A stretch of DNA of 64,000 nt from Streptomyces noursei (GCF_016917755.1 NZ_CP070326.1:6944001-7008000), one strand, 5' to 3'; shown: positions 42,627 to 52,776, numbered from the stretch's first letter. Notes: generated from the sequence alone by a model not told the origin. Made by a program: numbers and translations.

Positions 42627-43892
42627 GTGTCCGTGACAGATGAGACCAGCAGCCACGACGGCCCCCGCCCCGACGACCCGCCGCAGGACCGGTCCGGCGA
42701 CCGGCGCGAGGCGAGGATGCCGCGCTGGCTGCCGCGCGCCATGGTGCTCGCCCTCGCGCTGGTGGCCTGCTTCCAGCTCGCCACCTGGGGCTTCCACCAG
42801 CTGATCGGCCTGCTGCTGAACGTCCTCATCGCGTTCTTCCTGGCGCTGGCCATCGAGCCGGCCGTCGACTGGATGGCCGGTCGGGGCATGCGCCGCGGGC
42901 TCGCCACCGGCCTGGTGTTCCTCGCGATCGTCGTCGCCACGGTCGGCTTCTTCGCGCTGCTGGGGTCCATGCTGGCCGGCCAGATCGCCACCATGGTCGA
43001 GGAGTTCCCGCAGTACCTGGACTCCGTCATCAGCTGGATCAACAGCACCTTCCACACCCACCTCTCCCGGGTCCAGGTGCAGAACAACCTGCTGAACTCC
43101 GACTGGCTGCAGAAGTACGTCCAGGACAGCGCCAACAACGTCCTGGCGGTCTCCGCGCAGGTGCTGGGCGGGCTGTTCAACCTCCTCACGATCGCGCTGT
43201 TCTCGTTCTACTTCGCCGCCGACGGCCCCCGGCTGCGGCGGGCGCTGTGCTCGGTGCTGCCGCCCCGGCGTCAGGCCGAGGTGCTGCGCGCCTGGGAGAT
43301 CGCGGTCGCGAAGACCGGCGGATACCTCTACTCCCGCGGGTTGATGGCGCTGATATCCGGCATCGCGCACTACGTCCTGCTGGAGATCCTGGGTGTGCCC
43401 TACGCCCCGGCGCTCGGCATGTGGGTCGGCCTGATCTCGCAGTTCATCCCGACGATCGGCACGTACATGGCGGGTGCGCTGCCCATCCTGATCGCGTTCA
43501 CCGTCAACCCCTGGTACGCGGTGTGGGTCTTCGGCTTCGTCGTGGTCTACCAGCAGTTCGAGAACTACCTGCTCCAGCCCCGGATCACCGCCAAGACCGT
43601 GGACATCCACCCCGCGGTCGCCTTCGGATCGGTGATCGCCGGCACGGCGCTGATGGGTGCGGTCGGCGCGCTGATCGCGATCCCGGCCACCGCGACGCTC
43701 CAGGCGTTCCTGGGCGCGTACGTCAAGCGGTACGAGGTCACCCCGGACCCCCGGGTCCGCCGCTGGTCGCGGCGGCGCGGCGCGGCACCGGAGAGCACCG
43801 GGGACGCCGGGACGACCGCGCCGGACCCGGACTCGGTCCCGGTCCCCGTCCGGGACGGCGGGCCGGGCGCGGTGCGGCGGGACGCGGAGTGA
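42627..43892 (+). CDS. AI-2E family transporter (UPF0118)
   Basis: 421 residues from GTG 42627. A polar N-terminus (1-35), then about seven or eight membrane segments with the family motifs LLLNVLIAFFLALAIEPAVDWM, GLISQFIPTIGTYMAGALPILIAF and VVYQQFENYLLQPRI. A Pro/Asp-rich cytoplasmic tail (about 375-421). Substrates vary in this family (quorum signal, ions), so none is assigned. It lies 45 bases after DUF3046 and upstream of recA. Confidence 0.9.
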   Translation: MSVTDETSSHDGPRPDDPPQDRSGDRREARMPRWLPRAMVLALALVACFQLATWGFHQLIGLLLNVLIAFFLALAIEPAVDWMAGRGMRRGLATGLVFLAIVVATVGFFALLGSMLAGQIATMVEEFPQYLDSVISWINSTFHTHLSRVQVQNNLLNSDWLQKYVQDSANNVLAVSAQVLGGLFNLLTIALFSFYFAADGPRLRRALCSVLPPRRQAEVLRAWEIAVAKTGGYLYSRGLMALISGIAHYVLLEILGVPYAPALGMWVGLISQFIPTIGTYMAGALPILIAFTVNPWYAVWVFGFVVVYQQFENYLLQPRITAKTVDIHPAVAFGSVIAGTALMGAVGALIAIPATATLQAFLGAYVKRYEVTPDPRVRRWSRRRGAAPESTGDAGTTAPDPDSVPVPVRDGGPGAVRRDAE

Positions 43893-43926
43893 CTCCGGGG
43901 CCGCGGCGGTGCGGCGAGCGGCGCGC

Positions 43927-43956
43927 TTGACACCAAAATCGAACATCCATTCTTAT
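43927..43956 (+). promoter_or_regulatory. recA promoter with LexA (SOS) box
   Basis: TTGACA at 43927-43932 is a perfect -35; TCTTAT at 43951-43956 is a plausible -10 at 18 bases. CGAACATCCATTCT at 43940-43953 lies between them and fits the Gram-positive LexA box CGAAC-N4-GTTC(G/T) with one mismatch in the second half. LexA bound here would block RNA polymerase. The recA start is 158 bases downstream. Confidence 0.85.
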
Positions 43957-44114
43957 GGGGAATCCGGCCGCCTGGCGTGGCTCCGGCCCAGGGGAATCCA
44001 GGGCCGTCCGCGGAGTTATCCACAGGCCGGAGCCGGGGTCCGGGCGCATTGTCAGTGGCAGGGGTTAGCGTCATGGACGTGAAGCGATCGACTCAAGCAA
44101 ACCGGGTGGAACCC

Positions 44115-45239
<1,125 letters not shown>

Positions 45240-45245
45240 CCCGCC

Positions 45246-45911
45246 ATGACACGGCGAACGGAATGGCCCGACAGCGCCGGCTACGGCGCTGTCGGCGACG
45301 CCGAGAACCGTAGTGGCCGCGCGGGCGGCGCCGCACCCGAAGGTGGCGCCGCAGTCGAGGACGGCGGTGGTCCCCTCCCGTCGAGGGCCGGGTCGGGACC
45401 GCCGCGTACGCCCGAGGAGCAGGCGCGGGCGATCTGCCTGCGCCTGCTCACCGGGAGTCCGCGGACCCGTCGGCAGCTCGCCGACGCCCTACGGGAGCGG
45501 GGCATCCCCGAGGAGGCCGCGGAGGAGGTGCTCGCCCGCTTCGAGGACGTCGGGCTGATCGACGACGCGGCGTTCGCCGGCGCCTGGGTGGAGTCCCGAC
45601 ACCACGGCCGGGGCCTGGCCCGCCGTGCCCTGGCCCGGGAGCTCCGCACCAAGGGGGTGGACTCCGCCCTGATCGACGAGGCCGTGGGCCGCCTCGACCC
45701 GGAACAGGAGGAGACCACCGCCCGCGCGTTGGTCGACCGCAAGCTGCGGGCGACCCGCGGCCTGGACCGCGACAAGCGGCTGCGCCGGCTGGCCGGCATG
45801 CTGGCCCGCAAGGGCTATCCGGAGGGCCTCGCCCTCCGCGTCGTCCGCCGGGCCCTGGAAGAGGAGGGCGAGGACCCGGAGATGCTGGACCACCACCTGC
45901 CGGACGCCTGA
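45246..45911 (+). CDS. recX: Regulatory protein RecX
   Basis: 221 residues. An unconserved Gly/Ala/Pro-rich N-terminus of about 55 residues precedes the RecX helical repeats: EEQARAICLRLLTGSPRTRRQLADALRERGIPEEAAEEVLARFEDVGLIDDAAFAGAWVESR, then RRALARELRTKGVD and LRRLAGMLARKGYPEGLALRVVRRALEE. RecX inhibits RecA filament growth. It is in an operon with recA. Confidence 0.95.
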   Translation: MTRRTEWPDSAGYGAVGDAENRSGRAGGAAPEGGAAVEDGGGPLPSRAGSGPPRTPEEQARAICLRLLTGSPRTRRQLADALRERGIPEEAAEEVLARFEDVGLIDDAAFAGAWVESRHHGRGLARRALARELRTKGVDSALIDEAVGRLDPEQEETTARALVDRKLRATRGLDRDKRLRRLAGMLARKGYPEGLALRVVRRALEEEGEDPEMLDHHLPDA

Positions 45912-45981
45912 AGCGTCCCGGCCGGTGGCATTCCGGTCGCCCTGCGTCCTCGAACTCCCGGCCCCTGCACGGGCCTTGGCG

Positions 45982-46410
45982 TCACGCTCCCGCCCGCCCT
46001 CCGGGCGGACGGCGGGACTGCGCGGACCCGCCCTGGCCGTCCACCGGCAGGCCCGCCGCGCGCCATGCCTGGAAGCCGCCGATCAGGTCGGTGGCGCGGT
46101 GCAGGCCCAGTGCGTGCAGGGAGACCGCGGCGAGGCTGGAGGCGTAGCCCTCGTTGCAGATCACGACGACCGGCAGATCGTGGTGGGTCGCCTCGGGAGC
46201 GCGGTGCGCGCCCGTCGGGTCGAGCCGCCATTCCAGCTCGTTGCGCTCGACGATCAGCGCCCCGGGGACGGTCCCGTCGCGCTCCCGCAGCTCCGCGTAG
46301 CGGATGTCCACCAGCAGGCCGCCGGTCGCCTGGAGCGCCGCGGCCTGTTCCGGATCCACCCGGGTCAGCGCGCGCCGGGCCCGGGCCAGCAGCTCGTCGA
46401 TCCCGCTCAC
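45982..46410 (-). CDS. Rhodanese-domain sulfurtransferase
   Basis: 142 residues from GTG 46410. Single rhodanese domain: GLLVDIRYAELRERDGTVPGALIVERNELEW, active-site loop VVICNEGYASSLAAVSLHALG (Cys85), DLIGGFQAWRAAGLPV. It transfers sulfane sulfur from thiosulfate or persulfides. It lies 73 bases downstream of cysteine dioxygenase, so it probably handles sulfur released in cysteine catabolism. Convergent with recX. Confidence 0.92.
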   Translation of the reverse strand: MSGIDELLARARRALTRVDPEQAAALQATGGLLVDIRYAELRERDGTVPGALIVERNELEWRLDPTGAHRAPEATHHDLPVVVICNEGYASSLAAVSLHALGLHRATDLIGGFQAWRAAGLPVDGQGGSAQSRRPPGGRAGA

Positions 46411-46483
46411 GCCGCGAACCCCCGTCGCCCGCCCCCGCGTGCGCCGGTCGCACGCCCTACTGTCGTGTGCCCGCTCCGCTCGC

Positions 46484-47026
46484 TCATGTCCACTCCCCCG
46501 GGCGTTCGATCTCCTCCAGCCGCAGTACCGCTCCGCTGCGGCTGTACCGCCGCATCAGCGGCAGCGGCGGGTAGTAGGCGTGCACGGACACCGCATGGGT
46601 GTCGGGGGAGAGGTTGAGCACCTGATGGACGTGGTGCGGGCCGAAGGCCCGCCCCCGCCCCCCGCTCAGCCGGCGCTCCCGGTCGACGCCGTCGGCGAGC
46701 TCCAGGGTCTTCCAGCCCTCGGTGGGGATCGCGGCGGCGAGCGACTGCTCGGTCAACTCCCCGGCGGCCGCCGCGAAGGCGCCGCGCGAACCGCCGTGGT
46801 CGTGCCAGCCGGTGCCGGTGCCGGGCGGCCAGCCGATCAGCCAGGCTTCGCTGCCGCCCGGCCCGTCGAGCCGGATCCAGGTGCGGCCTTCCGGATCGAG
46901 CGGCAGGGACGCGACCAGCGCGCGGTCGGCGGCGGTACGGCGGGCGAAGTCGAGGAGTTCGGCGGCGCCGGGGCCGCCGTCATGGGCGCGGGCACGCGGG
47001 CGCGCGGGGGACTGTACATCGGGCAC
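46484..47026 (-). CDS. Cysteine dioxygenase (type I, cupin)
   Basis: 180 residues from GTG 47026, preceded by AGGA; longer in-frame extension upstream is possible but not CDO-like. The iron ligands of the family are present: WHDHGGSRGAF (His75, His77) and a third His in HHVHQVLN (131-134). It also has the cupin strand AVSVHAYYPPL. It oxidises cysteine to cysteine sulfinate. Upstream lies a leader ORF ending in Cys codons (47125-47211), which suggests control by cysteine supply; the rhodanese follows. Confidence 0.92.
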   Translation of the reverse strand: MPDVQSPARPRARAHDGGPGAAELLDFARRTAADRALVASLPLDPEGRTWIRLDGPGGSEAWLIGWPPGTGTGWHDHGGSRGAFAAAAGELTEQSLAAAIPTEGWKTLELADGVDRERRLSGGRGRAFGPHHVHQVLNLSPDTHAVSVHAYYPPLPLMRRYSRSGAVLRLEEIERPGEWT

Positions 47027-47124
47027 GGAAACCGTCCTGAGTGATCGTGAGGGGCGCGGCCGTCGCACCACGACGCACTGCCGCGCAGAGGAGGCCGCCG
47101 CGGCACCGGCCACGGCGGAGGAGA

Positions 47125-47211
47125 TCAACAGGACGGACGACACCTGCAGCCCGCATAGCGGACCAGGTCCACATGGACCCTCCGCCAGAATCGCGAGCCG
47201 TGATCAGTCAC
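47125..47211 (-). CDS. 28-residue Cys-rich leader peptide upstream of cysteine dioxygenase
   Basis: From GTG 47211 it encodes VTDHGSRFWRRVHVDLVRYA, then GCRCRPSC and TGA. The core RR-VHV-DL-V-R matches the actinobacterial leader-peptide pattern; Cys codons are at positions 22, 24 and 28 (the last sense codon). The start overlaps the stop of the FAD monooxygenase gene (GTGACTGA), so translation could be coupled to it. The 98 bases between its stop and the dioxygenase start can form GC-rich hairpins, for example CCGCCG with CGGCGG. There is no strong ribosome site, so the start is inferred. Confidence 0.7.
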   Translation of the reverse strand: MTDHGSRFWRRVHVDLVRYAGCRCRPSC

Positions 47212-48973
47212 TCTCGGAGTGAAGCACGGAGCTTCCCGGAGGGTCAACCGACACCACGTCCCCCGACGGCTCCGCCGGAGCGCCGTCCGGCCGGTCACCG
47301 CACTCCCCGGCGGTCCCGTCCGCGGCCGGCCGCCGGACCCCGTCCCCGGGCGCCCCGCCGCGCACCGCGTCCGCGCAGGCGGCCAGTTCGTCCGGGCGGA
47401 CCCCGGACAGCGCGGCGACCACATGGCCGTCGGGCCGCACCACCAGCACGGTGTGCGCCGCGGCCCCCGGATACGCCTCGGTGACGAGGACCTCCGCGCG
47501 CATCGGCAGCGCGGCGACCGCCTCCGACAGACGGGGCATCAGCCCCGCCGACTGCCAGTGCCGCCGGTCCCACACACCGGTACCGGGCGCCACCAGCACC
47601 ACCAGCAGCCCCTGCCCGAGCCGGTCGCGCAGCCCCACCGACGAGCCGTCCGAGGCGGTGACCGGCACCTCCACCACCGGCGCCCCCGGGAGGGTGCCGA
47701 CCGTCGTCTCGCCGGGCAGTCCGGCGGGCGCCGCCAGGGGCGTCCCCGCGTAGGAGGGCGCCCCGCCGAGGGGACCGCGGCCCAGGTGGCCGTCGGTCAG
47801 CAGGGTGCTGCGCCCGCGCGCCGCGCCCGGCAGCACCGTCCGCCAGCGCACCGCGCCGCCGTCCCGCAGCAGCGGCAGCGCCGAGTCGGTGGCCCGCAGC
47901 CGGGCGGCGACCGCGCCCCGCCGCTCGACCTGATAGCTGTCCAACAACGTCTCGGTGGCGCCGTGGTGCCAGGCCAGGCCCAGCTTCCAGGCGAGGTTCT
48001 CGGCGTCCCGCAGGCCCTCGTCCAGGCCCTGGGTGCCCAGCGCGCCCAGCAGATGGGCGGCGTCGCCGGCGAGGAAGGCGCGGCCCCGCCGCCAGGTCCG
48101 GGCGAGCCGGTGGTGGACGGTGTGGACACCGGTGTCGAGGAGTTCGTAGGGCGGGACCAGGCCGGTGTGGCCGCGTCCGCCGGGCGTGCCGCCCTCGTCG
48201 CCGGGCCCGTCCGCGGCCTCCGTCGCCCAGCCGGCCAGCGAGTCGCGGATCCGGGCCACCAGCGCGTCCGGGGTCACCAGATCGCGCCCCGGGGGCAGCA
48301 GCCAGTCCAGCCGCCAGACCCCGCCGGGCAGCGGGCGGGCCGACACCTCGCTGACCCGTCCGCCGCCGTGCCGGGCCGGCGAGCGGTGCAGCAGCGCTTC
48401 GCCGGGCCAGGGGAGTTCGGTGCGCAGCGTGGCCACCGCGTGCCGTTCGACGGCGGTGCGCCCGGGGAAGCGGACGTCCAGCAGCTTGCGGACGGTGGAC
48501 CGCGGGCCGTCGCAGCCGACGAGGTAACTCCCGCGCCACCACGTTCCGTTGTCGCCGCGGGTCTGGGCGCTGACGCCCTTGGCGTCCTGTTCGACGGCGG
48601 CCAGCCGGCTGCCGGAGACGACCTGGGCGAGCGGTTCGCCGGTCAGCGCGGTGCGCAGTGCGCGGGTCAGCGCGTGCTGGGGGAGGTGCAGGGGGGACGC
48701 GTCGTCGCCGAACGCGACCCGTTCCAGCAGCCGGCGGCGGCGCATGGTGCGCCACGCCGACCAGCGGGCACCGGCGCCCGACAGGGCGTCCGCGCAGCCG
48801 AGCCGGGCGGCGAACGCCGCGGTGTCCGGGCGGAGTACGACGGTGCGGGCGGGCCGGGGCTCCTCCTGGCCTTCGGTCTCGTCGAGGACGACGACGGGTA
48901 CCGCGTGCCGGGTCAGCGCGAGGGCGAGGGCGAGTCCGACCGGGCCGGCCCCGACGACGATCACCGGCTCCAC
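47204..48973 (-). CDS. FAD-dependent aromatic-type monooxygenase
   Basis: 589 residues from GTG 48973, with GGGAG upstream; a further 46 in-frame codons before it are unlikely to be coding. Rossmann FAD motif VIVVGAGPVGLALALALTRHAVPVVVLDE at the N-terminus, YLVGCDGPRSTVRKLL in the middle, and GRAFLAGDAAHLLGALGTQGLDEGLRDAENLAWKL as the second FAD motif. The C-terminal thioredoxin-like domain (about 490-560) resembles that of phenol hydroxylase-type enzymes. It probably hydroxylates an aromatic or polyketide substrate; the substrate is unknown. Same strand and direct overlap with the leader and cysteine dioxygenase suggest an operon. Confidence 0.88.
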   Translation of the reverse strand: MEPVIVVGAGPVGLALALALTRHAVPVVVLDETEGQEEPRPARTVVLRPDTAAFAARLGCADALSGAGARWSAWRTMRRRRLLERVAFGDDASPLHLPQHALTRALRTALTGEPLAQVVSGSRLAAVEQDAKGVSAQTRGDNGTWWRGSYLVGCDGPRSTVRKLLDVRFPGRTAVERHAVATLRTELPWPGEALLHRSPARHGGGRVSEVSARPLPGGVWRLDWLLPPGRDLVTPDALVARIRDSLAGWATEAADGPGDEGGTPGGRGHTGLVPPYELLDTGVHTVHHRLARTWRRGRAFLAGDAAHLLGALGTQGLDEGLRDAENLAWKLGLAWHHGATETLLDSYQVERRGAVAARLRATDSALPLLRDGGAVRWRTVLPGAARGRSTLLTDGHLGRGPLGGAPSYAGTPLAAPAGLPGETTVGTLPGAPVVEVPVTASDGSSVGLRDRLGQGLLVVLVAPGTGVWDRRHWQSAGLMPRLSEAVAALPMRAEVLVTEAYPGAAAHTVLVVRPDGHVVAALSGVRPDELAACADAVRGGAPGDGVRRPAADGTAGECGDRPDGAPAEPSGDVVSVDPPGSSVLHSESD

Positions 48974-49156
48974 GGCGCGGCTCCCTGGATCCGGCGGTAC
49001 GTACGGGACGTGCGGGAACTGGCAGTGGAGGCCCGGTGCGTGATCACACAGCGTATGCAACCCATTGCGACCGCCGCCGTCAAGTGAAGGAGGCGGTGGC
49101 GCCGTTGCCACCGCCTCCGGACGGTCGGTACCGGCCGCGCTGGGCCGGACCTTCCG

Positions 49157-50080
49157 TCAGTCCTTCGCGCCGGCCGGGGCCTCGGCGCTCTCCGCGGCGT
49201 CCGCGGCCGCCACCGGCTCGGCCGCCGCGCCGACCCGGATGCCGGTCCGGGCCCGGCGCCCGCGCCGCTCGATCCAGGTGGCCAGGGCGGACAGCGCCAG
49301 GCACATCGCCACGTAGATGCTGCCGATGACGATGATCACCGGGATGTAGGTGTCGTTCCCGTTGACGATGATGTTGGTGCTCATCAGGCGGGCGGTGTAG
49401 AGGAGTTCCTCGAAGGTGATGATGTAACCGAGCGAGGTGTCCTTCAGGGTCACCACCAGCTGGCTGATGATCGTGGGCAGCATCGCCCGGACCGCCTGCG
49501 GGATCAGCACGGTCGTCATGACCTGCGTCTTGCTCAGGCCGAGCGCGTACGCGGCCTCCTTCTGACCCTTGGGCACGGCGTTGATGCCGGCCCGCAGCAC
49601 CTCGGCCTGCACCGAACCGTTGTAGACCGTCAGGCCCGCGACCAGCGCCCAGAACTGCGGCTGGCTGCCGGTCAGGCCCAGCGCGTCCCGGTTGGTGAGG
49701 AGGATGACCCACAGTGCGTAGATCGTGATCAGCAGCGGGACCGCGCGGAACAGCTCGATGAAGCCGGTGGCCAGCCAGCGGACCGGCTTGTGGTCGGAGA
49801 GCCGGGCCACCGTCAGCAGCAGACCCAGCGCCAGCGACAGCACCGCCGCCACCGCAAAGACCTGAAGGGTCGTCAGGACGCCGTCGCGGATGCTGGTACG
49901 CACCCCGGCGTAGTTGAAGATCCGCCAGACCTCCGGGTCCAGTTGGCCCTTGGCGTCCAGCCGCAGGAACGCGAAGGCGATCAGCCCCAGCACCGCCAGC
50001 GCGCCGATGACGCTGTAGACGCGGTTGCGGGCCTTCGCCTTCGGCCCCGGCACGTCGTAGAGAACGCTCGCGCCACTCAT
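49157..50080 (-). CDS. gluD: Glutamate ABC transporter permease GluD
   Basis: 307 residues with about five membrane segments and the permease EAA-type loop GINAVPKGQKEAAYALGLSKTQVMTTVLIPQAVRAMLP. An N-terminal cytoplasmic extension and an Ala/Glu-rich C-terminal tail. HisM/GlnP family. It is the last gene of gluABCD; gap to gluC is 91 bases. Confidence 0.92.
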   Translation of the reverse strand: MSGASVLYDVPGPKAKARNRVYSVIGALAVLGLIAFAFLRLDAKGQLDPEVWRIFNYAGVRTSIRDGVLTTLQVFAVAAVLSLALGLLLTVARLSDHKPVRWLATGFIELFRAVPLLITIYALWVILLTNRDALGLTGSQPQFWALVAGLTVYNGSVQAEVLRAGINAVPKGQKEAAYALGLSKTQVMTTVLIPQAVRAMLPTIISQLVVTLKDTSLGYIITFEELLYTARLMSTNIIVNGNDTYIPVIIVIGSIYVAMCLALSALATWIERRGRRARTGIRVGAAAEPVAAADAAESAEAPAGAKD

Positions 50081-50171
50081 GCCCTTACCTCGCTTCGTCC
50101 CGTCCCGCCGGTGCGCGGAGACGGCGCCCGTCCGTACATGTCGTTCCTGGTGTCACGGCTGCCGGTGCCAC

Positions 50172-50819
50172 TCATCGGGCGACCCCCAACCGGCGCTCCA
50201 GCAGCCGGAACAGGCCGCTGACCGCGAAGGTGATGACGAGGTAGGCCAGCGCCGTCCACAGGAAGATCCAGGCGATCGGGTAGCCCCGGTCGTTGAGCAG
50301 CTTGGAGACGTTGAACAGCTCGCCGTAGCCGAACGCGCCGGCGATCGCGGAGTTCTTGGTGAGCGCGATGATGATGCTGCTCAGCGGCGGGATCACGGTG
50401 CGGGTCGCCTGCGGGAGCACGATCAGCCGCAGCGTCTGGGGGAAGCTCATGCCCAGGCTGCGGGCCGCCTCCGCCTGGCCCAGCGGCACGGTGGTGATGC
50501 CGGACCGCACCGCCTCGCACACGAACGAGGAGGTGTAGAAGCCGAGCGCCAGCGTGGCCAGGACGTACGGGCTGGCCCCCTGGAAGAGGATCTGCGGCAC
50601 GACGAAGAAGGCGACCAGGAAGAGCAGCGTCAGCGGCGTGTTGCGCAGCACCGTCACCCAGGCCGTGCCGAAGGCGCGCAGCGGCGGGACCGGAGAGACC
50701 CGGAAACCGGCTATGAGCACGCCGAGCACCAGCGCGAGCAGCGCGGCGGACGCGGTGATCGCCAGGGTTCCGAGGAACCCGTCCCGGAACTCGGGCAGAT
50801 AATCGAGGAGTACGTTCAT
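50172..50819 (-). CDS. gluC: Glutamate ABC transporter permease GluC
   Basis: 215 residues, five membrane segments, EAA loop GITTVPLGQAEAARSLGMSFPQTLRLIVLPQATRTVIPPLSS. It pairs with GluD to form the membrane channel. 166 bases separate it from gluB. Confidence 0.93.
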   Translation of the reverse strand: MNVLLDYLPEFRDGFLGTLAITASAALLALVLGVLIAGFRVSPVPPLRAFGTAWVTVLRNTPLTLLFLVAFFVVPQILFQGASPYVLATLALGFYTSSFVCEAVRSGITTVPLGQAEAARSLGMSFPQTLRLIVLPQATRTVIPPLSSIIIALTKNSAIAGAFGYGELFNVSKLLNDRGYPIAWIFLWTALAYLVITFAVSGLFRLLERRLGVAR

Positions 50820-50985
50820 GGGGTCTCCGCGGTAGCGGTCGGGTCGGCGGCGGGTAACGGCGGGGTACTACAGGCAACTGCGCGACGCCGCCCGCGGGGC
50901 GGTGGGGTGCGCGGGAGACAGCGCGCCCCGTACACCCGTCGCGGCGGGCGTACGGGGCGGCGCGGTCCGGTGCGTGCGCGGGCCG

Positions 50986-51897
50986 TCAGTAGCGCGGCAG
51001 CGGCGTCTCCGGGGCGACGTAGGCGGAGCCGGACTTGCCGAGCGTGCCCTGGTACGCCTTCTTGTAGTCGCCGTTCTTGATGTGGTTCTCCAGCGCGGTG
51101 GTGATCGCGTCGCGCAGCGCCTTGTCGTCCTTGGCCAGGCCGACGCCGTAGGGCTCCTTGGTGAAGGACTTCCCGACGACGCGGAGCTTGCCCGGGCGCT
51201 GGGCGGCGTAGCCCTTGAGGATCGCGTCGTCGGTGGTGACCGCGTCGACCGTGCCGTCGAGCAGGTACTTCACGCAGTCCGAGTACTTCGCCTGCTCGTT
51301 GGTGACCGCGCCGTACTTCTTCTTCTTGATCTCCTGGAGCGGGGTGGAGCCGACGATCGAGCAGACCTTCTTGCCCTGGAGGGTGTCCGGCCCGGTGATC
51401 GCCTTGTCGTCCTGGCGCACCAGGAGGTCGGCGCCGGCGGTGTAGTACGGGCCCGCGAAGCTGACCTGCTTCTTGCGCTCGTCGTTGATGGTGTACGTAC
51501 CGACGTAGTAGTCGACCTGGCCCTTGGAGATGGCGGTCTCACGGACGTTGGAGTCGACGGTCTGGAAGTTGATCTGCTTCGCGGAGAAGCCCAGGTCGGC
51601 GGCGATCATCTTGGCGATCTCGATGTCGAAGCCGGAGTAGGTGTTGGTCGCCGGGTCCTTGAAGCCGAGGAACGGCTGGTCGGCCTTGACACCGATGGTG
51701 ATCTTGCCGGCCTTCTGGGCCTTCTGCAGCGTCGGGGAGTCGACCTTGACGTCCTTGGCGACCTTGTAGTCGGCGCTGTAGATGTCGCTTCCGGGCTGCT
51801 TGTCGCCTGCCGATCCGGACTGGCCGCCGCACGCGGTCGCCGTCGCCGCCAGCGCGAGCACCATCGCGCCCGCCGCAGCCGTCTTACGCATCCTCAT
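50986..51897 (-). CDS. gluB: Glutamate-binding lipoprotein GluB
   Basis: 303 residues from ATG 51897; AAAGG about nine bases upstream supports it, and in-frame ATG 51906 touches that site. Lipoprotein signal peptide with Cys23 (LALAATATAC); position -3 is Ala, slightly off the best lipobox. SBP_bac_3 domain: KITIGVKADQPFLGFKDPATNTYSGFDIEIAKMIAADLG, VDYYVGTYTINDERKKQVSFAGPYYTAGADLLVR. It captures glutamate outside the membrane for GluCD. Confidence 0.94.
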   Translation of the reverse strand: MRMRKTAAAGAMVLALAATATACGGQSGSAGDKQPGSDIYSADYKVAKDVKVDSPTLQKAQKAGKITIGVKADQPFLGFKDPATNTYSGFDIEIAKMIAADLGFSAKQINFQTVDSNVRETAISKGQVDYYVGTYTINDERKKQVSFAGPYYTAGADLLVRQDDKAITGPDTLQGKKVCSIVGSTPLQEIKKKKYGAVTNEQAKYSDCVKYLLDGTVDAVTTDDAILKGYAAQRPGKLRVVGKSFTKEPYGVGLAKDDKALRDAITTALENHIKNGDYKKAYQGTLGKSGSAYVAPETPLPRY

Positions 51898-51953
51898 GGT
51901 GAACATCCTTTGGTTCAACAGGTGTTGGCAATCATGGTGGCCCGACTACGGCC

Positions 51954-52739
51954 TCAGTGGTGGAGGATCTTCGACAGGAAGTCCTTCGCCCGGTCGCTGC
52001 GCGGGTTGTTGAAGAACTGGTTCGGCTCGGCCTCTTCGATGATCTTGCCGTCCGCCATGAAGACCACCCGGTTCGCCGCGGAGCGCGCGAACCCCATCTC
52101 GTGGGTGACCACGACCATCGTCATGCCGTCCCGGGCGAGCTGCTGCATGACCTCCAGCACCTCGTTGATCATCTCCGGGTCCAGCGCCGAGGTCGGCTCG
52201 TCGAAGAGCATCACCTTCGGGTCCATCGCCAGGGCGCGGGCGATCGCCACCCGCTGCTGCTGGCCGCCGGAAAGCTGGGCGGGGTACTTCTCCGCCTGGG
52301 CGCCGACGCCGACCCGGTCGAGCAGTGCCCTGGCCTTCTTCTCCGCGGTGGCCTTGTCCGTCTTGCGGACCTTGGTCTGGCCCAGCATCACGTTTTCCAG
52401 CACGGTCTTGTGCGCGAAGAGGTTGAAGGACTGGAACACCATGCCCACGTCGGCACGCAGCCGGGCCAGTTCACGCCCCTCCTGGGGCAGCGGCTTGCCG
52501 TCGATGCCGATGCTGCCGGTGTCGATGGTCTCCAGGCGGTTGATCGTGCGGCAGAGGGTGGACTTGCCGGACCCGGAGGGCCCGATCACCACGACCACCT
52601 CGCCGCGCCGGATCGTCAGGTTGATGTCCTGGAGCACGTGCAGCGCGCCGAAGTGCTTGTTCACGTTGTCCAGCACGACCAACGGTTCTCCCGTGGGCGC
52701 AGGGCCCCCGGCGTTCTTGGCCACCGGTACTTCGCTCAT
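51954..52739 (-). CDS. gluA: Glutamate ABC transporter ATPase GluA
   Basis: 261 residues. Walker A GPSGSGKS (53-60), Q-loop MVFQSFNLFAHKTVLENVML, signature LSGGQQQRVAIARAL, Walker B VMLFDEPTSALD, and His in VVVTHEMGF. Polar amino acid importer family. First gene of gluABCD, preceded by a GAGGAGG-type site and the inverted repeat at 52777-52804. Controlled in S. coelicolor by GluR-GluK, encoded divergently. Confidence 0.95.
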   Translation of the reverse strand: MSEVPVAKNAGGPAPTGEPLVVLDNVNKHFGALHVLQDINLTIRRGEVVVVIGPSGSGKSTLCRTINRLETIDTGSIGIDGKPLPQEGRELARLRADVGMVFQSFNLFAHKTVLENVMLGQTKVRKTDKATAEKKARALLDRVGVGAQAEKYPAQLSGGQQQRVAIARALAMDPKVMLFDEPTSALDPEMINEVLEVMQQLARDGMTMVVVTHEMGFARSAANRVVFMADGKIIEEAEPNQFFNNPRSDRAKDFLSKILHH

Positions 52740-52776
52740 CGGCGTACAGCTCCGTCCTCCTCGGTTGGGAGGACCC

